DNA of 52,784 nt from a beta proteobacterium AAP99 (GTDB lineage Bacteria; Pseudomonadota; Gammaproteobacteria; Burkholderiales; Burkholderiaceae_C), in the NCBI GenBank assembly GCA_001295775.1, contig LJIA01000023.1, positions 1-52,784 on the forward strand. Direction: 5' to 3'. The position numbers and the translations under genes are program-made. Every line of letters starts with the position of its first letter. Positions within the stretch are counted from its first letter, which is position 1. The notes beneath the pieces are model-generated. The model made no database searches. It had not been told where the DNA came from and saw nothing but the letters and a program-made list of their open reading frames with translations. Positions 1 to 8,828 of this stretch are shown here, piece after piece.

Positions 1-1155
1 CCGCCCCCGCCGCCCCCACCGCCCCCACCGCCACCGCCCTCGTCAGGTCCGCTGCAGATCACATCGGTGGCATCCGGGTTGGTGAACCCGTGGGGCCTGG
101 CCTTCCTGCCCGGCGGGCGCTTTCTGGTGACGGAGAAGGGCGGCACGATGCGCATCGTGCAGTCCAACGGATCGCGTTCGGCCGCCATCACCGGTGTGCC
201 CTCGGTGGACAGTGTGGGGCAGGGTGGTCTGCTGGATGTCGTGCTGGCACCGGACTACGCCACGAGCCAGCGCATCTACTGGAGCTACGCAGAGCGCGAT
301 GGCAGCGGTGCCAACGGTTTGGCCGTCGCCACGGCGACCTTGAACGAGACGACGCTGGCGCTATCCGGTGTACAGGTCATCTACCGCCAGACCCCCAAGG
401 TCAGTGGGTCCAGCGGCCACTTTGGCGGGCGCATCCTGTTCGCGCCGGACGGCAAGCTGTTCGTCATGATGGGCGACCGCCAGAACGGTGATCAGCGTGG
501 CTTCTCGCAGGACTTGAGCCGCGGCAACGGCAAGATCGCGCGCATCAACACCGACGGAACCGCGCCCGCCGACAACCCGTTCACCAGCCAGAGCGGCGCG
601 CAGGCCGCGATCTGGGCGCTGGGTATCCGCAATCCGCAGGGCGCGGCGATTCACCCCACGACTGGTGAACTCTGGATCAATGAGCACGGCCCGCAGGGCG
701 GTGATGAAGTGAACCGCATCACGCGCGGCGCCAACTACGGCTGGCCGATCCGCAGCTATGGCTGTGAATATGGAGCGACTCAGGGCGAGGCCTGCTGGAT
801 CGGTGGCGGTACGCACGCGCCGACCTATGTGGAGCCGGTGACCACCTGGACGCCGACATCCACCGCGCCCAGCGGCATGCTGATCTACTCAGGCAACGGC
901 ATCCCGGAGTGGCGCAACAAGGCGCTCGTGGGCGGCATGCAGTACGGGGGCACGCTCTGGCGCGTGGACATTGATCAGGCTGGCGCGATCCGCTGCACCG
1001 TGCGTGCCGGTCAGCCGGTGCAGAACTGTGGCGAGGTGCTGTTCAACAACGCCAAGATCGGCAAGCGCATCCGCGATGTGCGTCAGGGGCCGGACGGCTG
1101 GGTCTACCTGCTGACCGATGCAGCCAACGGCGAGATCCTCCGGATCTCTCGGTAG
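1..1155 (+). CDS. PQQ-dependent sugar dehydrogenase (5' end missing)
   Basis: This reading frame is open from the first base, so the N-terminus lies off the left edge; 384 residues are visible. It begins with about 13 consecutive prolines and then enters a beta-propeller of the glucose/sorbosone dehydrogenase family (YliI/Asd type), which oxidises aldose sugars with PQQ in the periplasm. Family signatures seen are NPWGLAFLPGG, GQGGLLDV, SGHFGGRILF, GIRNPQGAAIHP, NEHGPQGGDEVN and NYGWP. A GTG at 67 could be read as a start, but the open frame and proline linker upstream argue that it is internal. A proline linker at this point usually follows a secretion or lipoprotein signal, which would be off-window. 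The substrate is not readable from sequence. Confidence 0.85.
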   Translation, partial: PPPPPPPPPPPPPSSGPLQITSVASGLVNPWGLAFLPGGRFLVTEKGGTMRIVQSNGSRSAAITGVPSVDSVGQGGLLDVVLAPDYATSQRIYWSYAERDGSGANGLAVATATLNETTLALSGVQVIYRQTPKVSGSSGHFGGRILFAPDGKLFVMMGDRQNGDQRGFSQDLSRGNGKIARINTDGTAPADNPFTSQSGAQAAIWALGIRNPQGAAIHPTTGELWINEHGPQGGDEVNRITRGANYGWPIRSYGCEYGATQGEACWIGGGTHAPTYVEPVTTWTPTSTAPSGMLIYSGNGIPEWRNKALVGGMQYGGTLWRVDIDQAGAIRCTVRAGQPVQNCGEVLFNNAKIGKRIRDVRQGPDGWVYLLTDAANGEILRISR

Positions 1156-1158
1156 TTG

Positions 1159-1260
1159 CAAAATCGGCCATCGAATGACGAGTGTTAAATTCGCCGAAGA
1201 TTGGCTAATAACATGCGGAAATGCACGTTTTGATCAGAATTAATAGTCTGATTTCGGCCA
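1159..1260 (-). repeat. Dispersed intergenic repeat, copy 1 (full length)
   Basis: This AT-rich block fills the space between two convergent genes, starting 3 bases after one stop codon and ending 3 bases before the other. Read on the minus strand it has box TGGCCGAAAT at position 1, core TTTCCGC at 40, TCTT at 61 and box TGGCCGATTTTG at 91. The same boxes at the same spacing occur at 9874-9976, 28017-28119 and 47822-47923. An ATCAGA/TCTGAT inverted repeat lies in its left half. Confidence 0.7.
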
Positions 1261-1263
1261 GAA

Positions 1264-2316
1264 TTAGTGCAGATGCGAAGGCGCCGGCTCGACCCGATTG
1301 CGGCCCTGCGCCTTGGCCTGCTTCATGCGCTCATGGGCGAGTTCACCCAGCGCATCCAGCGAAAGCGTCGCGTCCTCCGCGCAGCCGATCGACACGCTGG
1401 TGCTCGTCGCCATGCGCCCGCCCAGGTGCACCTGGCGCTGGTTCACCGCCTTGCGCAGCCGTTCGGCCACCTGCACCGCGGCGCTCAGTGAGGCGCCGGG
1501 CAGCAGCACGGCAAAACGGTCGCCGCTCTCGCGGGCGGCAATGTCGCTTGGGCGCAGCACCTGCTTGATCGTGTCGGCCACGTGCTTGAGCACGTTGTCT
1601 GCCGCACTGCGGCCGGCGGACTCGTTGATCTTCTGCAGATGATCCACGTCCACCGAGAGCAGCGTGATGGGGGCTCCATCGATCCGGTGACGATTGATCT
1701 CGCGCTCGAAGGCCTCCTGCATCCAGCGCCGGTTGTGCAGCCCGGTCAGCGGGTCGTGCGTCGCCTGAAACTCGGCGTGCGCCTCGCCCATGTCGGTCTT
1801 CATGCGCCACTGGTTGCTCGCCCGCAGGCGCTCCGAGAGCAGCTCGATCAGGTTGAGCGCGATCACCGGCGCGCCCGCCATGAACTCACGGAATGCGTTC
1901 GCCTCGAAGCTCATCACCAGGGCCGGCCACTGCGCAGCCACATAGACCGAGCCGCTTTCGTCCGACAGGATGGCGTGCTCGCCCACGACTTGCCCCGGCG
2001 CCAGCCGTGCCACGTTGTTCTGCATGGCATGGTCGAGAAACACCCCGAGCTGCCCCTCCAGCACGACAAAGATGCGTCGGTTGGGCTCGCCCGGCTCGAT
2101 CACGCGATCGCCGAAGCCCAGTTTGTGCACCTGGCCCATGGCCACGATTTTCGCGAACTGCGGCAGGTCGATGCCCTTGAACAGCTTGCTGTTGCGCAGG
2201 GTCTCCAGCGTCTCGGTGTCCAGGCGGACCGGCGCGGCCATGGAGGCCGGCGGCGGCATCTCGCGAGTCGGCGGGGCCGTGCTCTCCGGCGTCTTGATCT
2301 CGGATTTCGGGTTCAT
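1264..2316 (-). CDS. Cyclic-nucleotide-binding domain plus degenerate GGDEF domain protein
   Basis: A 350-residue cytoplasmic protein with an N-terminal cNMP-binding fold (about residues 35-150) and a C-terminal GGDEF domain (about 190-345). The GGDEF active-site loop reads SGDRF (residues 264-268), so the catalytic and metal-binding positions are changed. The allosteric cyclic-di-GMP site RxxD is intact as RPSD (255-258), with the canonical five-residue spacing. From family knowledge, this pattern suggests a cyclic-di-GMP-binding effector rather than an active diguanylate cyclase; that is inference. I start at the ATG at 2316; another start at 2385 would add 23 residues that do not resemble the domain. 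It stands alone, convergent with the sugar dehydrogenase gene. Confidence 0.8.
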   Translation of the reverse strand: MNPKSEIKTPESTAPPTREMPPPASMAAPVRLDTETLETLRNSKLFKGIDLPQFAKIVAMGQVHKLGFGDRVIEPGEPNRRIFVVLEGQLGVFLDHAMQNNVARLAPGQVVGEHAILSDESGSVYVAAQWPALVMSFEANAFREFMAGAPVIALNLIELLSERLRASNQWRMKTDMGEAHAEFQATHDPLTGLHNRRWMQEAFEREINRHRIDGAPITLLSVDVDHLQKINESAGRSAADNVLKHVADTIKQVLRPSDIAARESGDRFAVLLPGASLSAAVQVAERLRKAVNQRQVHLGGRMATSTSVSIGCAEDATLSLDALGELAHERMKQAKAQGRNRVEPAPSHLH

Positions 2317-2410
2317 GCACTGAGTGTGCGCCTCAGGGTTTGCCAGGCAGCGCGCGAAAAGCGTGATCAATCCGGGCTTGTTCATCGCATTGAGCTGCGT
2401 GGAGCCGAAT

Positions 2411-2439
2411 GAAAAGACGGGGAGGCTGCGGCCTCCCCG
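2411..2439 (-). terminator. Rho-independent terminator of the Rieske oxygenase gene
   Basis: A perfect 9-bp stem (2418-2426 with 2431-2439, loop TGCG) is followed on the minus strand by a T-rich TCTTTTC. It lies 24 bases past the stop codon of the Rieske gene. Confidence 0.8.
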
Positions 2440-2462
2440 TTCGAGTCAACCCCGGCCGCTGC

Positions 2463-3572
2463 TTAGGCAGCCGGATGCTGCATTACCCGGCGATACCACT
2501 CATGGAAGTGCTGCATGCCGTCTTCCATCGGGCTCTGATAGGGGCCGACTTCATTGACGCCGCGCTCCATCAGTGCCTTGCGGCCGGCATCCATGCGCTC
2601 GGCGATCTCGTCGTCCTCTGCGCAGGTCTCCATGTAGGCGGCACGCTGCGCCTCGCAGAACTCGCGCTCGAACAGGGCGATTTCCTCGGGGTAGTAGAAC
2701 TCGACCACATTGACGGTCTTGTTCGGTCCCTTGGGGTAGAGCGCCGACACGGTCAGCACGTGCGGGTACCACTCCAGCATCAGCGTGGGGTAGTAGGTCA
2801 GCCAGATTGCACCATGCGCGGGCGGCTTGCCCTCGCGGAAGCGCATGAGCTGCTCGTGCCATTTCTTGTAGGTGGGCGAACCGGCCGTGGCGAGCGCGTC
2901 GTTCACGCCGACCGTCTGTACCGAGTACTTGCTGCCGAACTCCCAGCGCAGATCGTCGCAACTCACGAACTGCCCCAGCCCCGGATGGAAGGGGCCAACG
3001 TGGTAGTCCTCCAGATAGACCTCGATGAAGGTCTTCCAGTTGTAGTCGCACTCATGCACCTCGACATGGTCGAGCACGTAGCCGTCGAAATTGAACTCCG
3101 ACAGTGGCCCCAGGCCGTTGAGGTCCTCGCTCACCTTGCTCGCTCCGCCCTCGAACAGCAGGCCGTTCCAGCGCTGCAAGCCATAGCGGTTCAGGTTCAG
3201 GCAGGGTTGTTGCTCGAAGTGCGGCGCGCCGAGCAACTGGCCCTGCATGTCGTAGGTCCAGCGGTGCAGGGGGCAGACGATGTTCTGCGTGTTGCCGCGG
3301 CCGTTGAGCATGACCGCCTGGCGATGCCGGCAGACATTTGAAAGCAGTTCGATCCCTTGCCCGTTGCGCACCAGAATGCGCCCCTCGGCTTCCTGGGGCA
3401 GGGCGTAGAAGTCACCCACGTTGGGCACGGCAAGCTCATGACCCACGTAGCGCGGCAAGTCATGAAAGATGAGTCGCATCTCCTTTTCATAGGTCGCCTG
3501 GTCGAAGTACACATCGACCGGAAGCTGGCTATTCGCAGGCAGCAGTTTGCGCGCGGTGGAGATGTCGGACAT
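2463..3572 (-). CDS. Rieske non-haem iron oxygenase, large (alpha) subunit type
   Basis: A 369-residue aromatic-ring-hydroxylating-dioxygenase-like protein. The N-terminal Rieske [2Fe-2S] site is complete: C81 and H83, then C100 and H103. The catalytic domain carries the mononuclear iron signature with H191 and H196 in EDYHVGPFHPG. Proteins of this family take electrons from a reductase and hydroxylate or demethylate small molecules. No reductase or beta-subunit gene is adjacent, so the substrate cannot be inferred. An AAGGAG sequence lies upstream of the ATG. It is divergent from xseB and ends at a strong terminator. Confidence 0.85.
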   Translation of the reverse strand: MSDISTARKLLPANSQLPVDVYFDQATYEKEMRLIFHDLPRYVGHELAVPNVGDFYALPQEAEGRILVRNGQGIELLSNVCRHRQAVMLNGRGNTQNIVCPLHRWTYDMQGQLLGAPHFEQQPCLNLNRYGLQRWNGLLFEGGASKVSEDLNGLGPLSEFNFDGYVLDHVEVHECDYNWKTFIEVYLEDYHVGPFHPGLGQFVSCDDLRWEFGSKYSVQTVGVNDALATAGSPTYKKWHEQLMRFREGKPPAHGAIWLTYYPTLMLEWYPHVLTVSALYPKGPNKTVNVVEFYYPEEIALFEREFCEAQRAAYMETCAEDDEIAERMDAGRKALMERGVNEVGPYQSPMEDGMQHFHEWYRRVMQHPAA

Positions 3573-3747
3573 GATGACGTGCGGGCTCCTTGAACGTGGA
3601 CAAAATTCCTGGGTGGTTCAGACTCCTGAAGGGGAGCGGGAGTGTACCCGCCGGGTCCATTCAGGGAAAACCGACACTCTGCTCAAAATCCTCGCAGAAA
3701 CAAGGGTTTGCGCGCATTGATGACGCCCCATGTCCGGGTTGCCTGAC

Positions 3748-3753
3748 TAAAAT
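3748..3753 (+). promoter_or_regulatory. -10 box TAAAAT close to the xseB start
   Basis: TAAAAT ends 9 bases before the xseB ATG, which would put the transcription start at or within a few bases of the start codon. No clear -35 box and no ribosome binding site are visible. Confidence 0.4.
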
Positions 3754-3762
3754 CAAGCACCT

Positions 3763-4044
3763 ATGCCAGCCAAAGCAACGCCCCAGGGCGTATCCGTGCC
3801 AGCCAGCCCTTCGCCCGAAGCGCCCCTGCCCGAGACATTCGAAGCCGCCATGGCCGAGCTGACCCGGCTTGTCAGCGACATGGAAGCCGGTTCGATGAGC
3901 CTTGCGGAGAATCTTGCCGCCTACGAGCGTGGCAAGCGCCTGGAGCGCTTCTGCCAGGAGCAACTGCAGATCGTTGAAGATCAACTCAAGTTGATCGATG
4001 CGCAGGGCAACGAGCAACCCTTGAAGCTGGAGTCGCGGCGTTGA
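3763..4044 (+). CDS. xseB: Exodeoxyribonuclease VII small subunit
   Basis: A 93-residue protein with the XseB core: the ETFEAAMAELTRLVSDMEAG helix, then SLAENLAAYERGKRL and a coiled C-terminal helix with CQEQLQ. XseB joins several copies to one XseA to form exonuclease VII, which degrades single-stranded DNA. xseA is not in this window. A low-complexity stretch of about 20 residues precedes the core. The stop codon overlaps the next start (TTGA), so xseB and ispA are probably translationally coupled. Confidence 0.93.
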   Translation: MPAKATPQGVSVPASPSPEAPLPETFEAAMAELTRLVSDMEAGSMSLAENLAAYERGKRLERFCQEQLQIVEDQLKLIDAQGNEQPLKLESRR

Positions 4045-4997
4045 GCGGCGCGCAGGCATTTGCGGATCCCGAGCTGAGCGCACGGCCCGGCGCGGCCTTC
4101 GACTTCGCCGCATGGTCGCAGGTTGCGCTTGGTCGGGCCGAGTCGGCACTGGATGCCGCCCTGCCGCAGGCCGATACCGTGCCGCATCACCTGCACGACG
4201 CCATGCGCTATGCGGTCATGGGTGGCGGCAAGCGGGTTCGCGCATTGCTGGTGGCTGCAAGTGCCGAGTTCGCCCGATGCCCGGCGCCGCTGGCCAATGC
4301 CGTGGCGGTGGCGATCGAACTCATTCACGCCTATTCGCTGGTGCATGACGATCTGCCTGCGATGGACAACGACGAACTGCGCCGCGGCAAGCCCACGGTC
4401 TGGAAACGGTTTGGCGAGGCACAGGCCGTGCTCGTGGGTGATGCCCTGCAATCGAGCGCCTTTGAGGTACTGGCGCAGGCCTGCGCTGCACAGCCGACGT
4501 CTGATGGCCTTGCCGTGATCCGCCTTCTGGCGCACGCCTCGGGCAGCCAGGGCATGTGTGGCGGTCAGGCGATCGATCTGGCCAGTGAAGGCAAGCAGCT
4601 CGCTCTGCCCGAACTCGAACAGCTGCACCGCATGAAGACCGGCGCGCTGCTGATTGCCAGCGTGATGATGCCGGCCGTGGCCATGCGCCTGCCCCTCACG
4701 CAGCAAGATGCCCTCGAGCAGTTTGCCCGCGCCGTGGGTCTGGCCTTCCAGATTGCGGACGACGTGTTGGACGCCACCGCTGATTCCGCCACGCTCGGCA
4801 AGACCGCTGGCAAGGATGCTGAGCAGGGCAAGGCCACCTATGTGTCACTGCTCGGGCTCGACGAAGCGCGCCGCAGGGCGGAGGCGCTGCGCCTGCAAGC
4901 CCATGCCCATCTGGACAGCCTGGGTCCGCGCGATAGTGCGGGCGGGCTGAATGCACTGGCCGCGCTGGCCGATCTCATTGTGCGGCGCTCGCACTGA
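4041..4997 (+). CDS. ispA: Farnesyl diphosphate synthase (polyprenyl synthetase family)
   Basis: A 318-residue trans-prenyltransferase that condenses isopentenyl diphosphate with allylic diphosphates to give farnesyl diphosphate. The first aspartate-rich motif is DDLPAMD (residues 103-109) and the second is the DDVLD motif near residue 240. GGGKRVR before the first motif is also typical. The likely start is TTG at 4041, overlapping the xseB stop by 3 bases; there is no better in-frame ATG near the expected N-terminus. It lies directly upstream of dxs, so two isoprenoid steps are encoded together. Confidence 0.93.
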   Translation: MSGAQAFADPELSARPGAAFDFAAWSQVALGRAESALDAALPQADTVPHHLHDAMRYAVMGGGKRVRALLVAASAEFARCPAPLANAVAVAIELIHAYSLVHDDLPAMDNDELRRGKPTVWKRFGEAQAVLVGDALQSSAFEVLAQACAAQPTSDGLAVIRLLAHASGSQGMCGGQAIDLASEGKQLALPELEQLHRMKTGALLIASVMMPAVAMRLPLTQQDALEQFARAVGLAFQIADDVLDATADSATLGKTAGKDAEQGKATYVSLLGLDEARRRAEALRLQAHAHLDSLGPRDSAGGLNALAALADLIVRRSH

Positions 4998-5050
4998 CGC
5001 GCTTATCGAGAATCGACGCTCGAAGCACGTACCTCGCGAAGAAGAACGAC

Positions 5051-6961
5051 ATGGACTACTCGCTCCTCAAGACCATCGACTCCCCAGCCCAGCTGCGTGC
5101 ACTTTCGCGCGATCAGCTCAAGGTGCTGGCCGACGAACTGCGTGCCTTTGTGCTGGACTCCGTCTCCAAGACGGGTGGGCACCTGTCCTCCAATCTGGGC
5201 ACGGTCGAACTCACCATTGCGCTGCACACGGTATTCAACACGCCGGACGACCGCATCGTCTGGGACGTCGGCCACCAGACCTATCCGCACAAGATCCTGA
5301 CGGGTCGGCGCGACCAGATGCCCACGCTGCGGCAGTTCGGCGGCATTTCCGGCTTTCCTCGCCGCTTTGAAAGCGAGTACGACGCCTTCGGTACGGCGCA
5401 TTCGAGCACGTCGATCTCTGCCGCGCTGGGCATGGCCGTGGCTGCCAAGCTGCAGGGCTCCAAGCGCCACGCGCTGGCCGTGATCGGCGACAGCGCCATG
5501 ACGGGCGGCATGGCCTTTGAGGCGATGAACAACGTCGGCGTGACGGACAACATCCACCTGACCGTCATCCTGAACGACAACGACATGAGCATCAGCCCCG
5601 CCGTGGGCGCGCTCAATCGCTATCTGGCCCGCCTGATGAGCGGCCGCTTCTACACGACGGCCAAGGCGCAGGCCAAGAAGGTGCTGGAGCATGTTCCGCC
5701 GCTGTTCGAGCTGGCCAAGCGCCTTGAGGGCCACGCCAAGGGCATGGTCGTGCCGGCGACCATCTTCGAGGAGTTCGGCTTCAACTACATCGGGCCGATC
5801 GATGGCCACGATCTGGATTCATTGATTCCGACACTGGAGAACATCAAGAAGCTGTCTGAGGAAACCGGTCATCCGCAGTTCCTGCACGTCGTGACCAAGA
5901 AGGGGCAGGGCTACAAGCTGGCCGAAGCCGATCCGGTCAAGTATCACGGCCCAGGCAAGTTCGACCCGAGCAAGGGCATCGAGGCTCCGGCGCAGCCTCC
6001 GAAGAAGGCCTACACGCAGATCTTCGGTGAGTGGTTATGCGACATGGCCGCTGCTGATGAGCGCCTGGTCGGCATCACGCCCGCCATGCGCGAGGGCTCG
6101 GGCATGGTGGAGTTCGAAAAGCGCTTTCCGGCGCGATATTTCGACGTGGGCATTGCCGAGCAGCATGCCGTGACCTTTGCCGCGGGTCTCGCCTGCGAAG
6201 GCAAGAAGCCGGTGGTGGCGATCTACTCCACCTTTCTGCAGCGCGGCTATGACCAGCTGATTCATGACGTCGCTCTGCAGGATCTGGACGTCACCTTTGC
6301 GATGGATCGCGCCGGCCTGGTCGGTGCGGATGGCGCCACGCACGCCGGCAACTACGACATTGCCTACCTGCGCTGCATTCCGAACGTGGCCGTGCTTGCG
6401 CCCAGCGACGAGAACGAATGCCGCATGCTTTTGACCACGGCCTATCGCCACAAGGGCAGCGCGGCGGTGCGCTATCCGCGCGGTACAGGGCCGGGCACGG
6501 CGATTCAGGAAGCGCTGACCGAAGTGCCTTGGGGCAAGGGTGTGGTGCGGCGCGAAGGCAGCGGCGTGGCGATCCTCGCATTCGGCAGCATGGTGACGCC
6601 GGCGCTGGCCGCGGCCGAGAAGCTGGGTGCCACAGTGGTGGACATGCGCTTCATCAAGCCGCTGGACGACGCGCTGACCGTCGAGATGGCCAGGCGCCAC
6701 GCGGCGATTGTCACGGTCGAGGAGGGTTGCGTCATGGGCGGTGCCGGCAGCGCCGTACTGGAGTGCCTGCATGGCCACGGCGTGAACACGCCGGTCTTGC
6801 AACTCGGCCTGCCGGACCGATTTATCGACCATGGTGACCCTGCCAAGCTGTTGGCCCTTGCCGGGCTGGATGCTGCGGGCATCGAGAAGTCCGTGCGTGA
6901 CCGCTTTGCTGCGCAACTTGCGCAGCCCGCTGGTGCTCAGGACAAGCTACGGGTGGCTTGA
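5051..6961 (+). CDS. dxs: 1-deoxy-D-xylulose-5-phosphate synthase
   Basis: A 636-residue thiamine-diphosphate enzyme joining pyruvate and glyceraldehyde 3-phosphate, the first step of the MEP isoprenoid pathway. Seen are the thiamine-binding segment [16 protein letters not shown], the transketolase-type [15 protein letters not shown] with the catalytic glutamate, [10 protein letters not shown] and the C-terminal transketolase domain. Length is close to the family norm (about 620-640). It follows ispA by 53 bases, probably in one operon with xseB and ispA. Confidence 0.96.
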   Translation: MDYSLLKTIDSPAQLRALSRDQLKVLADELRAFVLDSVSKTGGHLSSNLGTVELTIALHTVFNTPDDRIVWDVGHQTYPHKILTGRRDQMPTLRQFGGISGFPRRFESEYDAFGTAHSSTSISAALGMAVAAKLQGSKRHALAVIGDSAMTGGMAFEAMNNVGVTDNIHLTVILNDNDMSISPAVGALNRYLARLMSGRFYTTAKAQAKKVLEHVPPLFELAKRLEGHAKGMVVPATIFEEFGFNYIGPIDGHDLDSLIPTLENIKKLSEETGHPQFLHVVTKKGQGYKLAEADPVKYHGPGKFDPSKGIEAPAQPPKKAYTQIFGEWLCDMAAADERLVGITPAMREGSGMVEFEKRFPARYFDVGIAEQHAVTFAAGLACEGKKPVVAIYSTFLQRGYDQLIHDVALQDLDVTFAMDRAGLVGADGATHAGNYDIAYLRCIPNVAVLAPSDENECRMLLTTAYRHKGSAAVRYPRGTGPGTAIQEALTEVPWGKGVVRREGSGVAILAFGSMVTPALAAAEKLGATVVDMRFIKPLDDALTVEMARRHAAIVTVEEGCVMGGAGSAVLECLHGHGVNTPVLQLGLPDRFIDHGDPAKLLALAGLDAAGIEKSVRDRFAAQLAQPAGAQDKLRVA

Positions 6962-7003
6962 ACCGCTGCCGAAGACACCAGAACAGAAACACTCCTCCGA
7001 TCG

Positions 7004-7801
7004 ATGATGAAACCTGTCGACATGCAGATGCTGGCCGACGTGCAGGGTGCGCGTGACGAACGCCACCTGGCGATCCAGCGCGTGGGCGTGCGCCGTTTGC
7101 GCTACCCCATCCTCTGGGCCGCCGAGACTGGCCCCCAGCCCACCGTGGCCGAGTTTTCGCTCTCCGTGCATCTGCCGGCCGAAAAAAAGGGCACGCACAT
7201 GTCCCGCTTCGTGGCGATGCTCGAAGGCCACACGGCGGCATGGAGCCTGGCCGATGCGCCTGCCGTGGGCAAGGCGCTGTGCGAGCGGCTGGAGGCCGGC
7301 GAGGCCGAGTTCGAGTTGAAGTTTCCGCTCTTCATCAAGAAGACTGCGCCGATCTCGGGCGTCCAGAGCCTGCTGGACTATGAAGTGCTGATGCGCTGCA
7401 CGGCCTGGCCGGACGTGGCCGAGGTCACGGTTCAGGTCACCATTCCCGTGACCAGCCTGTGCCCATGCAGCAAGGAGATCAGCGAGTACGGCGCGCACAA
7501 CCAGCGCAGCCACATCGTGGTCACGGCGCATCTGGACCAGACCCAGAGCGGTGCATCCATCGAAGCACTGATCCGCCTGGTGGAAGCCCAGGCCTCCAGC
7601 GAGCTGTACGGCCTGCTCAAGCGGCCCGACGAGAAGTTCGTCACCGAACGCGCCTATGACAACCCCAAGTTCGTCGAAGACCTGGTGCGCGACATCGCGA
7701 TTGCGCTGCGCACTCAGGCGTGGCTGTCGAAGGTTCGGATCGAGGCGGAGAATTTCGAGTCGATCCACAACCACTCCGCCTGGGCCGTGATCGAACTCTG
7801 A
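7004..7801 (+). CDS. folE2: GTP cyclohydrolase FolE2 (type IB)
   Basis: A 265-residue protein of the FolE2 family, which converts GTP to 7,8-dihydroneopterin triphosphate for folate synthesis. The N-terminal MKPVDMQMLADVQ segment, the metal-ligand region TSLCPCSKEIS and HNQRSH are diagnostic. FolE2 replaces zinc-dependent FolE in many proteobacteria and is often induced by zinc starvation; no Zur site is evident here. The gene follows dxs by 42 bases and ends at a hairpin terminator. The start could be either of two adjacent ATG codons. Confidence 0.95.
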   Translation: MMKPVDMQMLADVQGARDERHLAIQRVGVRRLRYPILWAAETGPQPTVAEFSLSVHLPAEKKGTHMSRFVAMLEGHTAAWSLADAPAVGKALCERLEAGEAEFELKFPLFIKKTAPISGVQSLLDYEVLMRCTAWPDVAEVTVQVTIPVTSLCPCSKEISEYGAHNQRSHIVVTAHLDQTQSGASIEALIRLVEAQASSELYGLLKRPDEKFVTERAYDNPKFVEDLVRDIAIALRTQAWLSKVRIEAENFESIHNHSAWAVIEL

Positions 7802-7821
7802 TCCGCCGGCGGGACGCATGC

Positions 7822-7847
7822 AAAAAGGGCCGCAATCGCGGCCCTTT
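7822..7847. terminator. Bidirectional terminator between folE2 and the 7868 gene
   Basis: A perfect 10-bp stem (7824-7833 with 7838-7847, loop AATC) lies between two convergent genes. It has runs of T on both sides; the longer run (5 T) serves the minus strand. Confidence 0.75.
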
Positions 7848-7867
7848 CGCATTTGCGGCTTCCCTGT

Positions 7868-8140
7868 TCAGTTGCGGCGGCCGAAGAACTGATCCGAGGC
7901 GCGATTGGCAATGCCCGTATCGAGCTTCATGTACAGACCGGGGTAGGCGTCGCGGTGCAGGGAAGCGCAGAACATCAGCTCGCTCATGACCTCGGGCGGG
8001 AAGCCCTGGCGGTTGCCGCGGTCATCGATCCACAGCTTCTCGAAGAAGGTTTCGAGCTCCGGATGGCTCCACAGCAGGGTCAGCTGCTGAATGATCCGGG
8101 GGTACTTCTCTTCGAGGTGGCAGGTCTGTTGGTCAGCCAT
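7868..8140 (-). CDS. Hypothetical protein, 90 residues
   Basis: A soluble 90-residue protein rich in acidic and aromatic residues (LEEKYPRIIQ, LLWSHPELETFFEKLWIDDRG), with no signal peptide or membrane segment. I do not recognise a named domain. The gene-like composition, the ATG start and the terminator just beyond its stop all support a real gene. It shares its strand with yajQ, 140 bases upstream, and could be co-transcribed, but I see no functional clue. Confidence 0.65.
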   Translation of the reverse strand: MADQQTCHLEEKYPRIIQQLTLLWSHPELETFFEKLWIDDRGNRQGFPPEVMSELMFCASLHRDAYPGLYMKLDTGIANRASDQFFGRRN

Positions 8141-8280
8141 GAGTCGGGAGGGGAAGCGCGGCGAAGCGAATCAAGAGTACGACTGGAACAGATTGTTTCA
8201 CAACCATAAACCGCGCAAACCGCAGGGTCACGCGTTGGTGACAAATCACTCCCCTGATTGGGTGAGTCTGGTCGTGAGCC

Positions 8281-8766
8281 TCAGTCGCGAAAGTTTTCGA
8301 AGGACAGCGGCAGATCGGTCACTTCCTTCTTCAGCAGGGCGATGGCGGCCTGCAAGTCGTCGCGCTTGGCGCCAGACACGCGCACGGTGTCGCCCTGGAT
8401 ACTGCCCTGGACCTTCAGCTTGCTGTCCTTGATGATCTTCACGATCTCCTTGCCCTTGTCGCCGGGCACGCCCTCGCGCACGGTCACGGCCTGCTTGAGC
8501 TTGTCGCCGCCGATCTTCTCGGGCTTGTCGAACTCCAGGTACCGCACGTCGACCTGACGCTTGGCCAATTTGGCGACGAGGATTTCCTTGACCTGGCCGA
8601 TCTTGAAGTCGTCGTCGGCATAGATGGTCAGCGCCTTGTCGCCCTGCTCGACGCGCGAGTCGCTGCCCTTGAAGTCGAAGCGGGTGCCGATCTCCTTGTT
8701 GGTCTGCTCGACGGCGTTCTTCAGTTCAACCAGATTGGGCTTGCAGACGGCGTCGAACGAGGGCAT
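8281..8766 (-). CDS. yajQ: YajQ family cyclic-di-GMP-binding protein
   Basis: A 161-residue protein matching YajQ end to end: [19 protein letters not shown] at the start, [12 protein letters not shown], and a C-terminus ending in LSFENFRD. The family folds as two ferredoxin-like RNA-binding-type domains; a Xanthomonas homologue binds cyclic di-GMP and a transcription factor. It is divergent from murB, with back-to-back -10 boxes between them. Confidence 0.93.
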   Translation of the reverse strand: MPSFDAVCKPNLVELKNAVEQTNKEIGTRFDFKGSDSRVEQGDKALTIYADDDFKIGQVKEILVAKLAKRQVDVRYLEFDKPEKIGGDKLKQAVTVREGVPGDKGKEIVKIIKDSKLKVQGSIQGDTVRVSGAKRDDLQAAIALLKKEVTDLPLSFENFRD

Positions 8767-8814
8767 GGCGCGGCTTTCGTGGTGGAGCGTTCAAGAGCGA
8801 AAAGTGTAGCCAAC

Positions 8815-8820
8815 TACACT
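8815..8820 (+). promoter_or_regulatory. -10 box TACACT 8 bases before murB; symmetric with a yajQ-facing box
   Basis: TACACT ends exactly 8 bases before the murB ATG. It forms one arm of an inverted repeat, AGTGTAG-N4-CTACACT, whose other arm gives the same hexamer on the minus strand toward yajQ. Confidence 0.4.
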
Positions 8821-8828
8821 GCAGCGCC

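Noticed and set aside
8221-8280. Imperfect ACTCCCC/GGGTGAGT hairpin after yajQ considered as a terminator
   Set aside because: The stem has a mismatch and the T-tract on the minus strand is short, so I do not list it.
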